Shown: positions 42,670-52,576, counted from the first letter of the stretch. The stretch: DNA of 64,000 nt from Sphingobacterium bovisgrunnientis (GCF_009829085.1 NZ_WUQY01000014.1:25705-89704); one strand, 5' to 3'. Notes: generated by a model not told the origin, from the sequence alone. Numbers and translations are program-made.

Positions 42670-44454
42670 ATGACAATAAGTGCATTATACCGAAATATTC
42701 TTCCGTTTGTTAAACCATACAAACACCTTATTTTTCTAGCTTTAGGATTGACAGTGGTCGGCTCTTTCGCTGCTCAGATCAATGCCTTTGTATTAAAATT
42801 TACTGTAGACAAAATCAGTGATCTTCTCGTTTCACAAACCCCATTGCGCGAGGGGATGCATATTATAGGTATCATTTCGATCATTCTTCTAGGGAAGGAA
42901 ATAATCTATTCATTGGTGCAATTTGGTCAAAAATTCTATGGCGAAAAATTGAAAATCATGATAGCGCGTGATATTTCACAAACTATAGTTGAAAAAATAT
43001 TGACCTATAGAATGGCATTTTACACAGCAGAAAATAATGAGTCTGGAAAATTGCAAACACGGATTGACGCTGGAATTAGTTCTCTAACACGTTTGGTTCA
43101 GAATTTCTTTATAGATATTCTGCCGTTATTTACAACGGCAGTTGTGGCATTGGTTTTTATGTTTCTTGCAAACTTCTACGTAGGATTGATCGGGTTGATT
43201 ACAGTGCCTATTTATTTCTATATTTCACAATTGCAAGCTTCAAAACTTTCGGGATTTCGAAGAAATATGCGTTTCTACAGAGAAAATAAGAGCAATCAAA
43301 TCATAAATCTTATCGATTCTATTACGGTTATTAAGTCATTTGTACGTGAAGGTGAAGAGGCGGAGCGTCACCAAAAGATTCAGTATGACATGACCGAAAA
43401 TCAAATGTCTACGCGTAAAACAAGTTATATTTTCGACAGTTTCAAAAGCTTTATTGAGCAGATAGGTATTGTTTTAGTTATCATTCTTACGGCATATTTT
43501 GTTCTTAATGAGCAAATGACTTTAGGTGCTATTATGTTTCATATTATGTTGTTTAATAATGTTTCTGCGCCAATTCGTCAATTGCATCGTATCTACGATG
43601 AGGTAAATGATGCGTTAATTTATTCCGAAAGCTTTTTTCATATTTTAAAAGCAGATGATCAAAAAGAATTATCAGGAAACTATCGTCCAACAAAAATTGT
43701 CGGAGCTATCGAAATGCGAAATGTGAATTTTGACTATCCAAATGGAACTTCAGCATTACATAATGTGTCGATGCGTATAGAACCAAATCAAATAACTGCT
43801 TTGGTAGGTCTTAGCGGTGCAGGAAAAAGTACAGTTATAAATGTGTTGGACAAATTTTATTACCCTTCCTCTGGTGCTATTTTCTTGGATGGAGTAGATT
43901 TAAGAGAATACGATACGAAGTTTTTGAGAGACAATATTGGATTGGTCTTACAAAAGAATCATATTTTTAAAGGATCTATAGCAGATAATATCCGTTATGG
44001 AAAGATTTCAGCGTCACTTGAAGAAGTTGTTGAAGCAGCGAAAAAAGCATATATACACGAGCAGATTTTAGAATTGCCAAAAGGCTATGATTCTGAAGCG
44101 CATTTATTGTCTGGAGGTCAGCAACAGCGAATTGCAATAGCGCGAATGTTTCTAAAAAATCCCCCAATAATATTTTTGGACGAACCAACAGCGAATTTGG
44201 ATGCAATCGCAACCGAACAAATAAAAAATAGTTTGGATGCGATCAAAGTCGGTAGAACTGTGGTTATAGTTTCACATTCTATATCTCAAATTATAGATGC
44301 TTCGCACATTATTGTCATGGAAAAGGGTAGGGTGGTTGAAGATGGCACACACGAAGATTTGTATGATCAAAAAGGGACTTACCATCGCATATTTTCGGCT
44401 ATGGCCAATAGTTTGAATATTGATAAGATAACCAAAAGTATGCAGGATAATTAA
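42670..44454 (+). CDS. ABC exporter half-transporter (permease-ATPase fusion)
   Basis: 594 residues. A six-helix type-I exporter membrane domain (about 15-320) is followed by the nucleotide-binding domain (about 350-585) with Walker A GLSGAGKS, Q-loop LVLQKNHIF, signature LLSGGQQQR, Walker B IIFLDEP and switch His in IVSHS. Probably works as a homodimer exporting lipids, drugs or peptides; the cargo cannot be told. Its stop directly abuts the stop of the convergent DUF4126 gene (44454/44455). Confidence 0.93.
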   Translation: MTISALYRNILPFVKPYKHLIFLALGLTVVGSFAAQINAFVLKFTVDKISDLLVSQTPLREGMHIIGIISIILLGKEIIYSLVQFGQKFYGEKLKIMIARDISQTIVEKILTYRMAFYTAENNESGKLQTRIDAGISSLTRLVQNFFIDILPLFTTAVVALVFMFLANFYVGLIGLITVPIYFYISQLQASKLSGFRRNMRFYRENKSNQIINLIDSITVIKSFVREGEEAERHQKIQYDMTENQMSTRKTSYIFDSFKSFIEQIGIVLVIILTAYFVLNEQMTLGAIMFHIMLFNNVSAPIRQLHRIYDEVNDALIYSESFFHILKADDQKELSGNYRPTKIVGAIEMRNVNFDYPNGTSALHNVSMRIEPNQITALVGLSGAGKSTVINVLDKFYYPSSGAIFLDGVDLREYDTKFLRDNIGLVLQKNHIFKGSIADNIRYGKISASLEEVVEAAKKAYIHEQILELPKGYDSEAHLLSGGQQQRIAIARMFLKNPPIIFLDEPTANLDAIATEQIKNSLDAIKVGRTVVIVSHSISQIIDASHIIVMEKGRVVEDGTHEDLYDQKGTYHRIFSAMANSLNIDKITKSMQDN

Positions 44455-45051
44455 TTAGGATTCGGATTTCAAGTCTTTTATGAAGATCTTACTCCACATT
44501 CGTTTACCAAATCGAATAAAGTAATACAATAAAAATACGGTGAATAGTAGTGCTAATAGGGGTAGAAATATAGCTAAAACACTCATTACTGTTGCACCTG
44601 TATTTTCAACAGTGGACACTACAGAATTGCCTAATCCACCTGTTGTCGATGTCGATGCCACTCTTAATGCCGATAGTGCGGAACTAATGGTGGCGGCTGT
44701 ACCTCCTCCAGCTATTATCCCTAACCCCCATTTTAGTATGTCGTTGGATTCAGTAAATTGGGATGAAAATAATAGCGTGCCAGCGATAGCGGAGAGTGGT
44801 ATCGCTATAGAATCTAATAAATTGTCAATAAAAGGAATATAGTAAGCTAATACTTCGAAGACCATTGCACTACCGAGTAAAATCAATGCTGGTAACGATG
44901 CTAACCAATTCCAATTTTCTTGTAGCGGAATCCATTGGAAATACGAAGCTAAACTGACGAAGAATAGCGGCAGGAAGACGCGAAAGCCTGTAGCCGCAGC
45001 TAAACCTATACCGATAAATAGGCTAAGTATATACGGACCTAATTCTTCCAT
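44455..45051 (-). CDS. DUF4126-domain membrane protein
   Basis: 198 residues from the ATG at 45051; 16 extra codons upstream are open but do not fit, while MEELGPYILSLFIGIGLA begins the first membrane helix. About five hydrophobic segments, with Gly/Ala/Ser-rich stretches GLAAATGFRVFLPLFFVSL and AGGGTAATISSALSALRVASTSTTGGLGN. This matches the DUF4126 family of inner-membrane proteins of unknown function. No gap to the convergent ABC gene. Confidence 0.82.
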   Translation of the reverse strand: MEELGPYILSLFIGIGLAAATGFRVFLPLFFVSLASYFQWIPLQENWNWLASLPALILLGSAMVFEVLAYYIPFIDNLLDSIAIPLSAIAGTLLFSSQFTESNDILKWGLGIIAGGGTAATISSALSALRVASTSTTGGLGNSVVSTVENTGATVMSVLAIFLPLLALLFTVFLLYYFIRFGKRMWSKIFIKDLKSES

Positions 45052-45101
45052 AGTCTTAGATTTATACCTAAATGTAAGATTACTAATTGTATTAAACAAA
45101 A

Positions 45102-45129
45102 AAGAGTGAAGACATTTAGCTTCACTCTT
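45102..45129 (-). terminator. Terminator of the FadL-like gene
   Basis: A 10-bp stem AAGAGTGAAG (45102-45111) with CTTCACTCTT (45120-45129) and an 8-nt loop lies 28 bases past the stop of the outer-membrane protein gene on the minus strand, followed in that direction by T-runs. Confidence 0.8.
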
Positions 45130-45156
45130 ACTGATTATTTTTTATGTATTATTTAT

Positions 45157-46716
45157 CTAAAATTTAGCGCCTAAAGTCAAAACAGCATTTGTGCGTTGAT
45201 GTTTTAAATCAGCAATAGGTTCGTAACTACCTCTGTCGTACCAAAAGTCACTTAATACATAAGGTGCAACACTGTATGTGTTAACTTGATGTACTAACGC
45301 AACATCCATGTATAAGCTACTGGTTAATTTCACACCTAGACCAATACTTCCACTCACATTTGACTCTTCAGCATATTTATAAGGATTGCCAAAGTAATTG
45401 AACCCTGCTCGTCCACTCAGAATATTATTAATTAGGTATTCGCCACCTATACGTACATTTGCTGCTCCTTTTAACACATCTTTGATATCATTATTAATGC
45501 CATTAAAAGAATTAAATCTCGAAGGATTTGAATATCTCGCTGTATTGTAAGTCAAATATTCCATCTCTGCACTAATCATTCCTCTACTGAAAAACTTTGT
45601 AGCACCAAGAGCAAATTTCCAAGGCGTAGTAATGTTATAGTCTTGATCGCTAGAATAAAGATCTGATTCATACTTGTGAAATGAGTCGTTTGAATTCAAA
45701 TCAGGGAAAAAGTTAACATCGGTGAAAGCATTAGTTGTCTCCGAAATGGACAGCCAAGTTGGGGTAGTGATTGTGAAACCAATATTCCAATCTGTAGTTG
45801 GTTTATAAATCAATCCCAATTTAAAATCTACTCCTGATCCTTCATTGATTTGCGAGTAATCATCTAAAAGTTGGTAACTTTTATCCCCAAATTTAATATA
45901 GTCTGGATGCGTAGGGTCTGCAAAATCGGAGTTAGGGTTATCTTTGGCTACATCTACGGCTAATTTTGTTAGTCCATTTTCTTCAAAAATTTTACTTTTT
46001 TCATATTTAAAGAACGAAAGACCCAAAGTAGCACCTATATAAAATTTGTTATTATAATTTCCTCCAAAAGCAATAGCAGAATTACTATGTGAACCTTTTG
46101 TCAACACATCATTTAATTGATCTTTGTCATAACCTTCTTCTGCTAAGGGAAAATATCGACCTGACGGCGATGCAAAATTTTCTACCAATTTTGATCTATA
46201 AAAGTCATCTCTGAAACCATTATCATCATGCATCAAATCTGCTAAATTATTGACGTAAGAAGTTTCATTATTTATACCGCTATAAACTAATGAATTATTA
46301 AAATTTTGCTTTTTATTATAGCTTAGCCCCATATTAAAATTCTGCCAGCCAGAATAACCAGCAATTTGATTACGATTGGGGAAATTAAAAACAATACCCG
46401 CTTGTGTCACGCCGAAATTTCCTTTATTACTTTTTGAATCCGTGCCAAGGAAATTTGTTTTGTTCGAGTTTTGCAAATAATCAAACGTAATAGATATATC
46501 TGATTGACTAAAAAAGCCGAGTCCTGCTGGGTTTCCATTGATAGCTGTAACGTCACCACCTAGAGAAGTTTGTACATTCCCCATACCCTTTATACGCGCC
46601 GAGGCTGGATTGTCATCTTTAGAAAATGTTACCACATCGTCTACTGATTGTGCTTGTGCATATCCCCAAAAGGCACTTGAAACAAAAACAGAAAGTATAA
46701 TCTTTTTAATATTCAT
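45157..46716 (-). CDS. FadL/TodX-like outer-membrane beta-barrel protein
   Basis: 519 residues with a signal peptide (1-22, ending AQAQ). The mature N-terminus and the stretch PASARIKGMGNVQTSLGGDVTAINGNPAGLGFF are typical of OmpP1/FadL/TodX-type transporters and related Bacteroidota proteins. The rest alternates amphipathic beta strands and ends in TNAVLTLGAKF, an aromatic C-terminus suited to outer-membrane assembly. Cargo would be hydrophobic, but this is uncertain; it could also be a PorV-like member. Single gene between two terminators. Confidence 0.75.
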   Translation of the reverse strand: MNIKKIILSVFVSSAFWGYAQAQSVDDVVTFSKDDNPASARIKGMGNVQTSLGGDVTAINGNPAGLGFFSQSDISITFDYLQNSNKTNFLGTDSKSNKGNFGVTQAGIVFNFPNRNQIAGYSGWQNFNMGLSYNKKQNFNNSLVYSGINNETSYVNNLADLMHDDNGFRDDFYRSKLVENFASPSGRYFPLAEEGYDKDQLNDVLTKGSHSNSAIAFGGNYNNKFYIGATLGLSFFKYEKSKIFEENGLTKLAVDVAKDNPNSDFADPTHPDYIKFGDKSYQLLDDYSQINEGSGVDFKLGLIYKPTTDWNIGFTITTPTWLSISETTNAFTDVNFFPDLNSNDSFHKYESDLYSSDQDYNITTPWKFALGATKFFSRGMISAEMEYLTYNTARYSNPSRFNSFNGINNDIKDVLKGAANVRIGGEYLINNILSGRAGFNYFGNPYKYAEESNVSGSIGLGVKLTSSLYMDVALVHQVNTYSVAPYVLSDFWYDRGSYEPIADLKHQRTNAVLTLGAKF

Positions 46717-46743
46717 AAATATATAGTCATAACTTTATAGAAA

Positions 46744-46765
46744 TGCCAGTCTTTTTAGACTGGCA
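46744..46765 (-). terminator. Terminator of the Ser/Arg-rich lipoprotein gene
   Basis: A 9-bp stem TGCCAGTCT (46744-46752) with AGACTGGCA (46757-46765) and a TTTT loop lies 19 bases past the lipoprotein stop on the minus strand. Confidence 0.78.
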
Positions 46766-46783
46766 AATATGTTTAAATAGCTA

Positions 46784-48055
46784 TTATCTTCTTGACGAAC
46801 GCGAACTTGAGCCTGATGAGCTTGAGCTTGAACCTGAGCTTCTTGATGATGAGCCTGAACTACTTCCCATCGATGAAGAAGAACCTCTTGATGAAGAACT
46901 GCCAACAGACGAAGATGACGTTGAGCTTCTGCTGCTACTAGAAGAAGAGCTTGGAGGAGTATATGATGATCCTCTGCTACTACCATTCGATGAAGAGCTA
47001 GAGCTAGGTCTTACGCTTCTGTCAGTTGTTGTTGATCTTGTGCTAGGCTGTGTTGTGCTAGGGCGTACAGATCTCTCTGGAGAAGTAGTTGTTCTGCCTT
47101 GTGATCTTGAAGATGTACCTCTTTCAGTAGTATTAGTCCCACGATTGATAATGCTTCTGTTTTCGTTAGCATTAGTCGATCTATCAGATACACTACGTGA
47201 TGAAGTTCCTCTTTGTACAGTACCTCTATTATTTGTATTATTAGTTCTATCGGATACGCTTCGTGAAGAAGTACCACGAGTTGTACCCTCATTATTTCTT
47301 GAAGAAACTCTGGAACCTGTAACAATTCTACCACTATTATCTCTACTTACACTTCGCGATACGGAATTATTTGTTCTGCGGTCTGTCGATCTGCTGCTCG
47401 AGCGAGAGTCGTATAGTCCACGATTAGTAGAACGTACAGATGCATATGTAGAACGTGAAGTGTATCCATTACCTATACCTCCTCCATAACCATAGCCGTA
47501 GTATGGGTGTCCCCATGCGTTATAGTAGGAGTTATGCCCCCAATACGAACCATATCCAAAAGGATGTCCCCAACCGTAGCCGTATGAGTAATATGGATTA
47601 CCCCAACCCCAATTATAACCAAAGTGAGAATACGGATGACCCCAGCCAAAACCCATTGACCAGCGAGAACCCCAACCCCAATTAGACCATCCTAATCCAA
47701 AGCCTCCATAACCTAAATTATACCCGTACCATGGATCAAAGAAAGGATCATAATAAGAAAATCCAGGAGATGAATAATAGAATCTATTAATACGATTTGC
47801 ATATTCTAAATCACTATAATCATCCTCGTAATATTCTTCATCAGAGTATTCGTCTGCATAATAATCGTTATTTTGCTGTGCATATTGTTCGTCCGTATAA
47901 TAATAATCCGGACTTTGATACGGCTGATCAACATTCGCTTGGCGATTGTTGTACATGTCGTCCTTGTAAGCTATTTGCTTACTTGTCGAACAAGAACTAA
48001 TAGCCACAGCTATCGTTAATGCCAAACTACCAAATACTAATCTATTCGTTTTCAT
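46784..48055 (-). CDS. Low-complexity lipoprotein with Gly/Trp/Tyr repeats and a Ser/Arg-rich tail
   Basis: 423 residues; the signal peptide ends ISSCS (Cys22). Three parts are visible: an acidic Tyr/Asp/Glu-rich stretch (about 45-85), a Gly/Trp/Tyr/His-rich part with repeats such as GWGHPY, GWGNPYY and YGYGWGHPFGYG (about 100-200), and a long Ser/Arg/Thr tail with repeats such as RGTSSRSVSDR (about 205-423) ending in Ser runs. Similar lipoproteins are found in Bacteroidota without known function. Monocistronic with its own terminator. The tail is expected to be disordered and positively charged. Confidence 0.8.
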   Translation of the reverse strand: MKTNRLVFGSLALTIAVAISSCSTSKQIAYKDDMYNNRQANVDQPYQSPDYYYTDEQYAQQNNDYYADEYSDEEYYEDDYSDLEYANRINRFYYSSPGFSYYDPFFDPWYGYNLGYGGFGLGWSNWGWGSRWSMGFGWGHPYSHFGYNWGWGNPYYSYGYGWGHPFGYGSYWGHNSYYNAWGHPYYGYGYGGGIGNGYTSRSTYASVRSTNRGLYDSRSSSRSTDRRTNNSVSRSVSRDNSGRIVTGSRVSSRNNEGTTRGTSSRSVSDRTNNTNNRGTVQRGTSSRSVSDRSTNANENRSIINRGTNTTERGTSSRSQGRTTTSPERSVRPSTTQPSTRSTTTDRSVRPSSSSSSNGSSRGSSYTPPSSSSSSSRSSTSSSSVGSSSSRGSSSSMGSSSGSSSRSSGSSSSSSGSSSRSSRR

Positions 48056-48225
48056 AATATCTTTCTCGCTAGTTGTTGTAGATAATCAACGTCTTTTTAT
48101 TATCTTAGACGCGAATTTTAGCAAAGGTTTAATACCCTTAATCAAAAATATAAATAAATTTTTACAGCACGAGAATATATACTTTTTTAACATATATTTT
48201 CTGATATAAGTCATAGTATAAGCAA

Positions 48226-49698
48226 ATGAGTAAAGGAATAACAAGTCGTAGTGAAGATTATTCACAATGGTATAATGATCTGGTTATCAAGGCGGATTTG
48301 GCAGAGTATTCTGCAGTGAGAGGTTGTATGGTGATCAAACCTTATGGTTATGCTATTTGGGAGCGTATGCAAGCTATTTTGGATAAGCGTTTCAAAGAAA
48401 CAGGACATAGTAATGCGTATTTTCCTTTGTTTATTCCCAAGTCATTTTTCTCCAAAGAAGCTTCTCATGTCGAAGGTTTTGCCACTGAATGTGCAGTGGT
48501 AACACACTACCGCCTTAAAAATGATGGTAATGGAAATATCATTGTTGACGAAGATGCAAAATTAGAAGAAGAACTTATCGTTCGCCCGACTTCCGAGACA
48601 ATCATTTGGAATACATACAGAGGATGGATAGAATCATATAGAGATTTACCTATTTTGGTCAACCAATGGGCGAATGTGGTGCGTTGGGAAATGCGTACTC
48701 GTTTATTTTTACGTACGGCGGAATTTTTATGGCAAGAAGGACATACAGCGCATGCTACTTCGGAAGAAGCAGTCGCTGAAGCACAACAAATGTTGGATGT
48801 GTATTCGGAGTTTGCAGAGAAAACATTAGCTGTTCCAGTTATTCGAGGTCGTAAAACAGAATCAGAACGCTTTGCGGGTGCTCTTGACACTTATACTATC
48901 GAGGCATTGATGCAGGATGGTAAAGCATTGCAAACTGGTACGTCACATTTCTTAGGTCAAAACTTCGCGAAAGCATTTGATGTGAAATTTACATCAAAAG
49001 AAGGTAAGCAAGAGTACGTATGGGCAACTTCATGGGGTGTATCTACACGATTGATGGGTGCATTGATTATGGCGCACTCAGACGATCAAGGTTTAGTTTT
49101 ACCTCCAAAATTAGCTCCGATACAAGTTGTAATCGTTCCAATTTTCAAAACTGAAGAAGAAAAAGCGAATATCGATGCTTTCGTACATAAATTGAATGCA
49201 GAATTAAAAGGACAAGATATCTCAGTGAAATATGACGATCGTGATACACAGCGTCCAGGCTTCAAATTTGCGGAGTGGGAATTGAAAGGTGTGCCTTTGC
49301 GCGTTGCAATTGGTTCACGTGATATGCAAAACGGTACGGTGGAGTTAGCACGTCGTGATACACAAACAAAAGAAACTGTTTCTCAAGAAGGCTTGGGTAG
49401 CCATATCGTAGCATTATTGGATGAAATCCAAGAGAATATTTTCCAAAAAGCATTGAATTTCCGTGATTCACATATTACAGAAGTAAATTCTTACGAAGAG
49501 TTTAAAGATGTATTGGAAAATAAAGGTGGTTTCGTTTCTTGTCACTGGGATGGTACGCCAGAAACAGAGAAACGTGTGAAAGAAGAAACAAAAGCAACTT
49601 CACGTTGTATTCCATTGGATTTTCAAGAAGAAGATGGCGTATGTATTTTCACTGGAAAACCGTCCAAAGGAAGAGTGTTATTTGCAAAAGCATATTAA
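48226..49698 (+). CDS. proS: Prolyl-tRNA synthetase
   Basis: 490 residues, the shorter eukaryote/archaeon-like type without the bacterial editing insert. Class II motifs: motif 1 region [15 protein letters not shown], motif 2 [23 protein letters not shown] and [27 protein letters not shown], motif 3 region [31 protein letters not shown]. An anticodon-binding domain and a C-terminal zinc-like module follow. Charges tRNA-Pro. Single gene with its own terminator 52 bases after the stop. Confidence 0.96.
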   Translation: MSKGITSRSEDYSQWYNDLVIKADLAEYSAVRGCMVIKPYGYAIWERMQAILDKRFKETGHSNAYFPLFIPKSFFSKEASHVEGFATECAVVTHYRLKNDGNGNIIVDEDAKLEEELIVRPTSETIIWNTYRGWIESYRDLPILVNQWANVVRWEMRTRLFLRTAEFLWQEGHTAHATSEEAVAEAQQMLDVYSEFAEKTLAVPVIRGRKTESERFAGALDTYTIEALMQDGKALQTGTSHFLGQNFAKAFDVKFTSKEGKQEYVWATSWGVSTRLMGALIMAHSDDQGLVLPPKLAPIQVVIVPIFKTEEEKANIDAFVHKLNAELKGQDISVKYDDRDTQRPGFKFAEWELKGVPLRVAIGSRDMQNGTVELARRDTQTKETVSQEGLGSHIVALLDEIQENIFQKALNFRDSHITEVNSYEEFKDVLENKGGFVSCHWDGTPETEKRVKEETKATSRCIPLDFQEEDGVCIFTGKPSKGRVLFAKAY

Positions 49699-49750
49699 TT
49701 TTTATTAAGTAAAAATTAGAATATAAAAATTCAAAATTTTACTAGGCGAG

Positions 49751-49780
49751 AGAGCAAAGATTAATTTCTTTGCTCTTTTT
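49751..49780 (+). terminator. Terminator of proS
   Basis: A 10-bp stem AGAGCAAAGA (49751-49760) with TCTTTGCTCT (49767-49776) and a T-run follows proS. It ends only about 16 bases before the next start codon, so the next operon must be expressed by read-through or from a promoter overlapping the hairpin. Confidence 0.82.
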
Positions 49781-49795
49781 GTTTAAATTAGCTAG

Positions 49796-50569
49796 ATGAG
49801 AATATTGATTTTGGGCTGTGGTTGGGTAGGAGAAGAGGTAGCGAAATATTATACAGAAAAAGGTTGGGAAGTATATGTTACTTGTACATCTTCGGAAAAG
49901 AAAGAATATCTTACTGCATTAGGTTTAGATGTTGCGGTAGTGAATTTTGATGATGAAGTTTCTATTTCTGAATTCCCAACTACCTATGATTATATATTAG
50001 ACAGTGTTCCTGCTAGTTCTAAGAATTCAGTCGAAGAAATATCTTATCGTTTTGAACATGTTCGACAATACCTCGCTAACCTAAAATTTCGAAAGCAAAT
50101 ATATTTGAGTTCAATAGGAATTTATCCTGATAGGGATGGGGTTTTCAATGAAGATTGTAAAGAAGATTTGAATGATCGCTTATTAGTCGCAGAGCAAAAG
50201 GTAGAGTTGACAAATTCACATATTTATCGCCTAGGTGGGTTATTTGGTAAAAATAGAATCTTTGCGAAGTATTTTGCGAACCGTAACTGTGCGACAGGCG
50301 ATCAACCCGCGAATTTTATTCATGTTGATGATGTAGTGGCGTTAATCACAAAGGGATTTGAATCAGATTTGCATCATCCAATTTATAACCTCGTGGCTCC
50401 AGAACATCCGACAAAGAAAGAAGTTATTTTAGCATCCGCTAAAAAATATGGATTTCAGTTGCCTTCAGCTTTTGAACCAGAAAATTCTTTTCAAAAAATA
50501 GTTGATGGTAGTCTTATTATTAAGGAATTAAAATATAGTTTTAAGCATCAATCACCGTTAAATTTTTAA
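49796..50569 (+). CDS. NAD(P)-binding epimerase/dehydratase-like protein (extended SDR)
   Basis: 257 residues. N-terminal Rossmann motif GCGWVGEEVAKYY, then VYVTCTSSEKK. SDR-like elements further on: the LSSIGIYPD strand (Ser and Tyr positions of the SDR active site), YRLGGLFG and a C-terminal part ANFIHVDDVVALI. It resembles the YeeZ/short atypical epimerase group. Cytoplasmic; substrate unknown. First of four closely spaced plus-strand genes (gaps of 9, 1 and 8 bases). Confidence 0.82.
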   Translation: MRILILGCGWVGEEVAKYYTEKGWEVYVTCTSSEKKEYLTALGLDVAVVNFDDEVSISEFPTTYDYILDSVPASSKNSVEEISYRFEHVRQYLANLKFRKQIYLSSIGIYPDRDGVFNEDCKEDLNDRLLVAEQKVELTNSHIYRLGGLFGKNRIFAKYFANRNCATGDQPANFIHVDDVVALITKGFESDLHHPIYNLVAPEHPTKKEVILASAKKYGFQLPSAFEPENSFQKIVDGSLIIKELKYSFKHQSPLNF

Positions 50570-50578
50570 CTTAATAAT

Positions 50579-51406
50579 ATGGCAAAAGAATATCATATCG
50601 TTTGTGGAGAAAATTCATCAAATAATTTAATGATTAGCGATGTTATTGATTTTTCAAATGAGAATATTAAATTAATTACTTTATTAGATACATTAGTATT
50701 AGGTCCATTGTATGATTTAAAGACATTAAGAGGAATTAATGAACGTATTAATTGGTTTGAAGAATTTTTTCAAGAAACTGATTTTTATTTTCACAGGGAA
50801 ATAAATGGCAAAGATATCGCTGTAAAATTAAGAGAGATAACTTCAGGAGATTCTATCTTTATCTGGTTAGGTGATGACGGTAATGAATACATATGGAAAG
50901 CAGCTATATTAAATTTTTTGAAGGATATAAGTATTACTATTTACACAGTCGATTGGCAAAATATTCCTTTTAATAGCCATAATGGATATAATGCAAAATT
51001 GTTTTCATTGTATGTCTGTACATCGGAGAACATACAGCTTGCAAAACAATATTTTAGATTAATAACTAATAATGAAAAGCTATTTTTTGAAAAAAGTTGG
51101 GAGAAGTTTTTAAGAAACAACTCCAATTTGAGAATTTTAAATAATCAAAACCAGATAGAAGAATCAGATATCACATATTTTGATGATATATTAATAGCAC
51201 ACTGTACTCCTGATTTTCAGTTTTCCTTCAAAGTAATTGGATTAACCATTGGTAATATGTATAATGGATATAATTCAAATGGAATAGGAGATTATTTTTT
51301 AATAGAACGATTGAAGCAACTATGCTATGAAGGTCTGTTGCAAATGCGAAATCAAGATCATGGTCAGCGAAATGGACATATATTTGAAGTGGCTTTAGCA
51401 AAATAA
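50579..51406 (+). CDS. DUF1835/DUF3658 protein
   Basis: 275 residues. The N-terminus has the DUF1835 pattern (YHIVCGENSSNNLM ... LDTLVLGPLYD, about 4-120) and the C-terminal part fits DUF3658 (IGDYFLIERLKQLCYEGLLQMRNQ). No signal peptide or membrane segment. Function unknown. It starts 9 bases after the SDR gene and is followed after 1 base by the TIGR02757 gene. Noticeably more AT-rich codon use than its neighbours (many Ile, Asn, Lys codons), which may reflect a less constrained gene. Confidence 0.8.
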   Translation: MAKEYHIVCGENSSNNLMISDVIDFSNENIKLITLLDTLVLGPLYDLKTLRGINERINWFEEFFQETDFYFHREINGKDIAVKLREITSGDSIFIWLGDDGNEYIWKAAILNFLKDISITIYTVDWQNIPFNSHNGYNAKLFSLYVCTSENIQLAKQYFRLITNNEKLFFEKSWEKFLRNNSNLRILNNQNQIEESDITYFDDILIAHCTPDFQFSFKVIGLTIGNMYNGYNSNGIGDYFLIERLKQLCYEGLLQMRNQDHGQRNGHIFEVALAK

Positions 51407-51407
51407 A

Positions 51408-52190
51408 ATGTCAGATTTTAATCTTAAAGAGTTTTTAGATAACAAGGTTGTTGAGTACAATCAACCTAATTTTATAGCAAATGATCCGATTTGTATTCCG
51501 CATCTATTTAGTAAGAAGCAGGATATAGAGATTATGGGCTTTATCGCATCGATATTAGCTTGGGGACAACGAAAAACCATTATTAATAAGTGTAAAGAGC
51601 TGATCGAGCGAATGGGCGGAAGTCCATATGATTTTATTATGAATCACAAGGAGGAAGATTTGAGATCTTTGTTGGGCTTTAAACATCGTACATTCAATGA
51701 TACGGATCTGCTTTATTTTGTAGAATTCTTTCGTTATCACTACAGTCGTTTTTATTCCTTGGAAGATGCTTTCTTAATAGGGCAGGAGAATGTGAAACCG
51801 ACTGAAATTTCGATAGAAAAATCCTTGAATGAATTCAAACTCTATTTCTTTTCTTTACCTGATTTTCCTTTACGAACAAAAAAACATGTGAGTTCTCCTG
51901 CTCAAAAGTCTACTTGTAAGCGATTAAATATGTTTTTGCGCTGGATGGTTCGCATAGATAATAAGGGTGTTGATTTCGGAATATGGAGTAGAATTGCACC
52001 ATCACAATTGGTTTGTCCTTGTGATGTACATGTGGAGCGTGTGGCACGTAAATTTCATTTAATTTTGTCCGAAAAACTGCAATGGAAAGCAGCACTAGAA
52101 TTAACAGAGAATTTATTACTTTTAGATAAATCCGATCCTGTTAAATACGATTTTGCTTTATTTGGGTTAGGTGTTGAAAAAGAAATGTAA
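51408..52190 (+). CDS. TIGR02757-family protein of unknown function
   Basis: 260 residues. The family pattern is clear: YNQPNFIANDPICIPHLFSKKQDIEIMGFIASILAWGQRKTII near the N-terminus, KRLNMFLRWMVR and DFGIWSRIAPSQLVCPCDVHVERVAR in the second half. It is a soluble cytoplasmic protein. I know no function for the family; the FLRWMVR and PCDVH blocks resemble parts of helix-hairpin-helix DNA glycosylase folds, which is only a hint. Third gene of the operon. Confidence 0.85.
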   Translation: MSDFNLKEFLDNKVVEYNQPNFIANDPICIPHLFSKKQDIEIMGFIASILAWGQRKTIINKCKELIERMGGSPYDFIMNHKEEDLRSLLGFKHRTFNDTDLLYFVEFFRYHYSRFYSLEDAFLIGQENVKPTEISIEKSLNEFKLYFFSLPDFPLRTKKHVSSPAQKSTCKRLNMFLRWMVRIDNKGVDFGIWSRIAPSQLVCPCDVHVERVARKFHLILSEKLQWKAALELTENLLLLDKSDPVKYDFALFGLGVEKEM

Positions 52191-52198
52191 TTGAAATT

Positions 52199-52576
52199 AT
52201 GCTGAAATCACCTTTGTATTTTGTGTTAAGTCTTCTACTAATTGTTGTGAATAATTTGCTGTTTAGCATGCACGAAAGCACAATTATGCATTGCTTCCAA
52301 GTAATAGGGGGTATTTTGTTATGTTTTCATTTTACATGGAGTATGCTCAATATTACGTCTAGCTATTTTCCTAAAAAATATGAAATACCTTTATTTATAA
52401 CGTTTATCGTTGTTGCACGATCCACAGAATCTATTATTCGGAAATCCTTAATTCACTATTTTCCTGAATTTTATCAAGAATACAAACTGTATATTTTTGC
52501 TTTATCAATTTTCGTATTTCTAACTGTTGTATATTTTCTGCAAAAATCAATTAAGAAAATACAAGCTTCAAATTAA
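52199..52576 (+). CDS. Small four-helix membrane protein, unknown
   Basis: 125 residues with four hydrophobic segments (about 5-25, 30-50, 62-75, 98-117) and the charged loop RSTESIIRKSLIHYFPEF. I do not recognise the family with confidence; the overall build recalls PsiE-type proteins but no diagnostic motif is seen. Last gene of the operon, 8 bases after TIGR02757. Its last four bases overlap the end of the convergent GNAT gene (52573-52576). Confidence 0.65.
   Translation: MLKSPLYFVLSLLLIVVNNLLFSMHESTIMHCFQVIGGILLCFHFTWSMLNITSSYFPKKYEIPLFITFIVVARSTESIIRKSLIHYFPEFYQEYKLYIFALSIFVFLTVVYFLQKSIKKIQASN

Noticed and set aside
46744..47400. Possible CRISPR-like or tandem-repeat array from the repeated Ser/Arg codons
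   Set aside because: The repeats are irregular, coding and in frame with the lipoprotein, without equal spacers.
46743..47489. Plus-strand open frame of 248 residues rich in Glu, Leu and Asp
   Set aside because: It is the antisense shadow of the Ser/Arg-rich repeats of the lipoprotein gene at 46784-48055; its acidic low-complexity composition follows from that, and it covers the lipoprotein's terminator.
52199..52576. Assignment of the small membrane protein to the PsiE phosphate-starvation family
   Set aside because: Only the four-helix build agrees; no diagnostic residues were recognised, so it is left as unknown.
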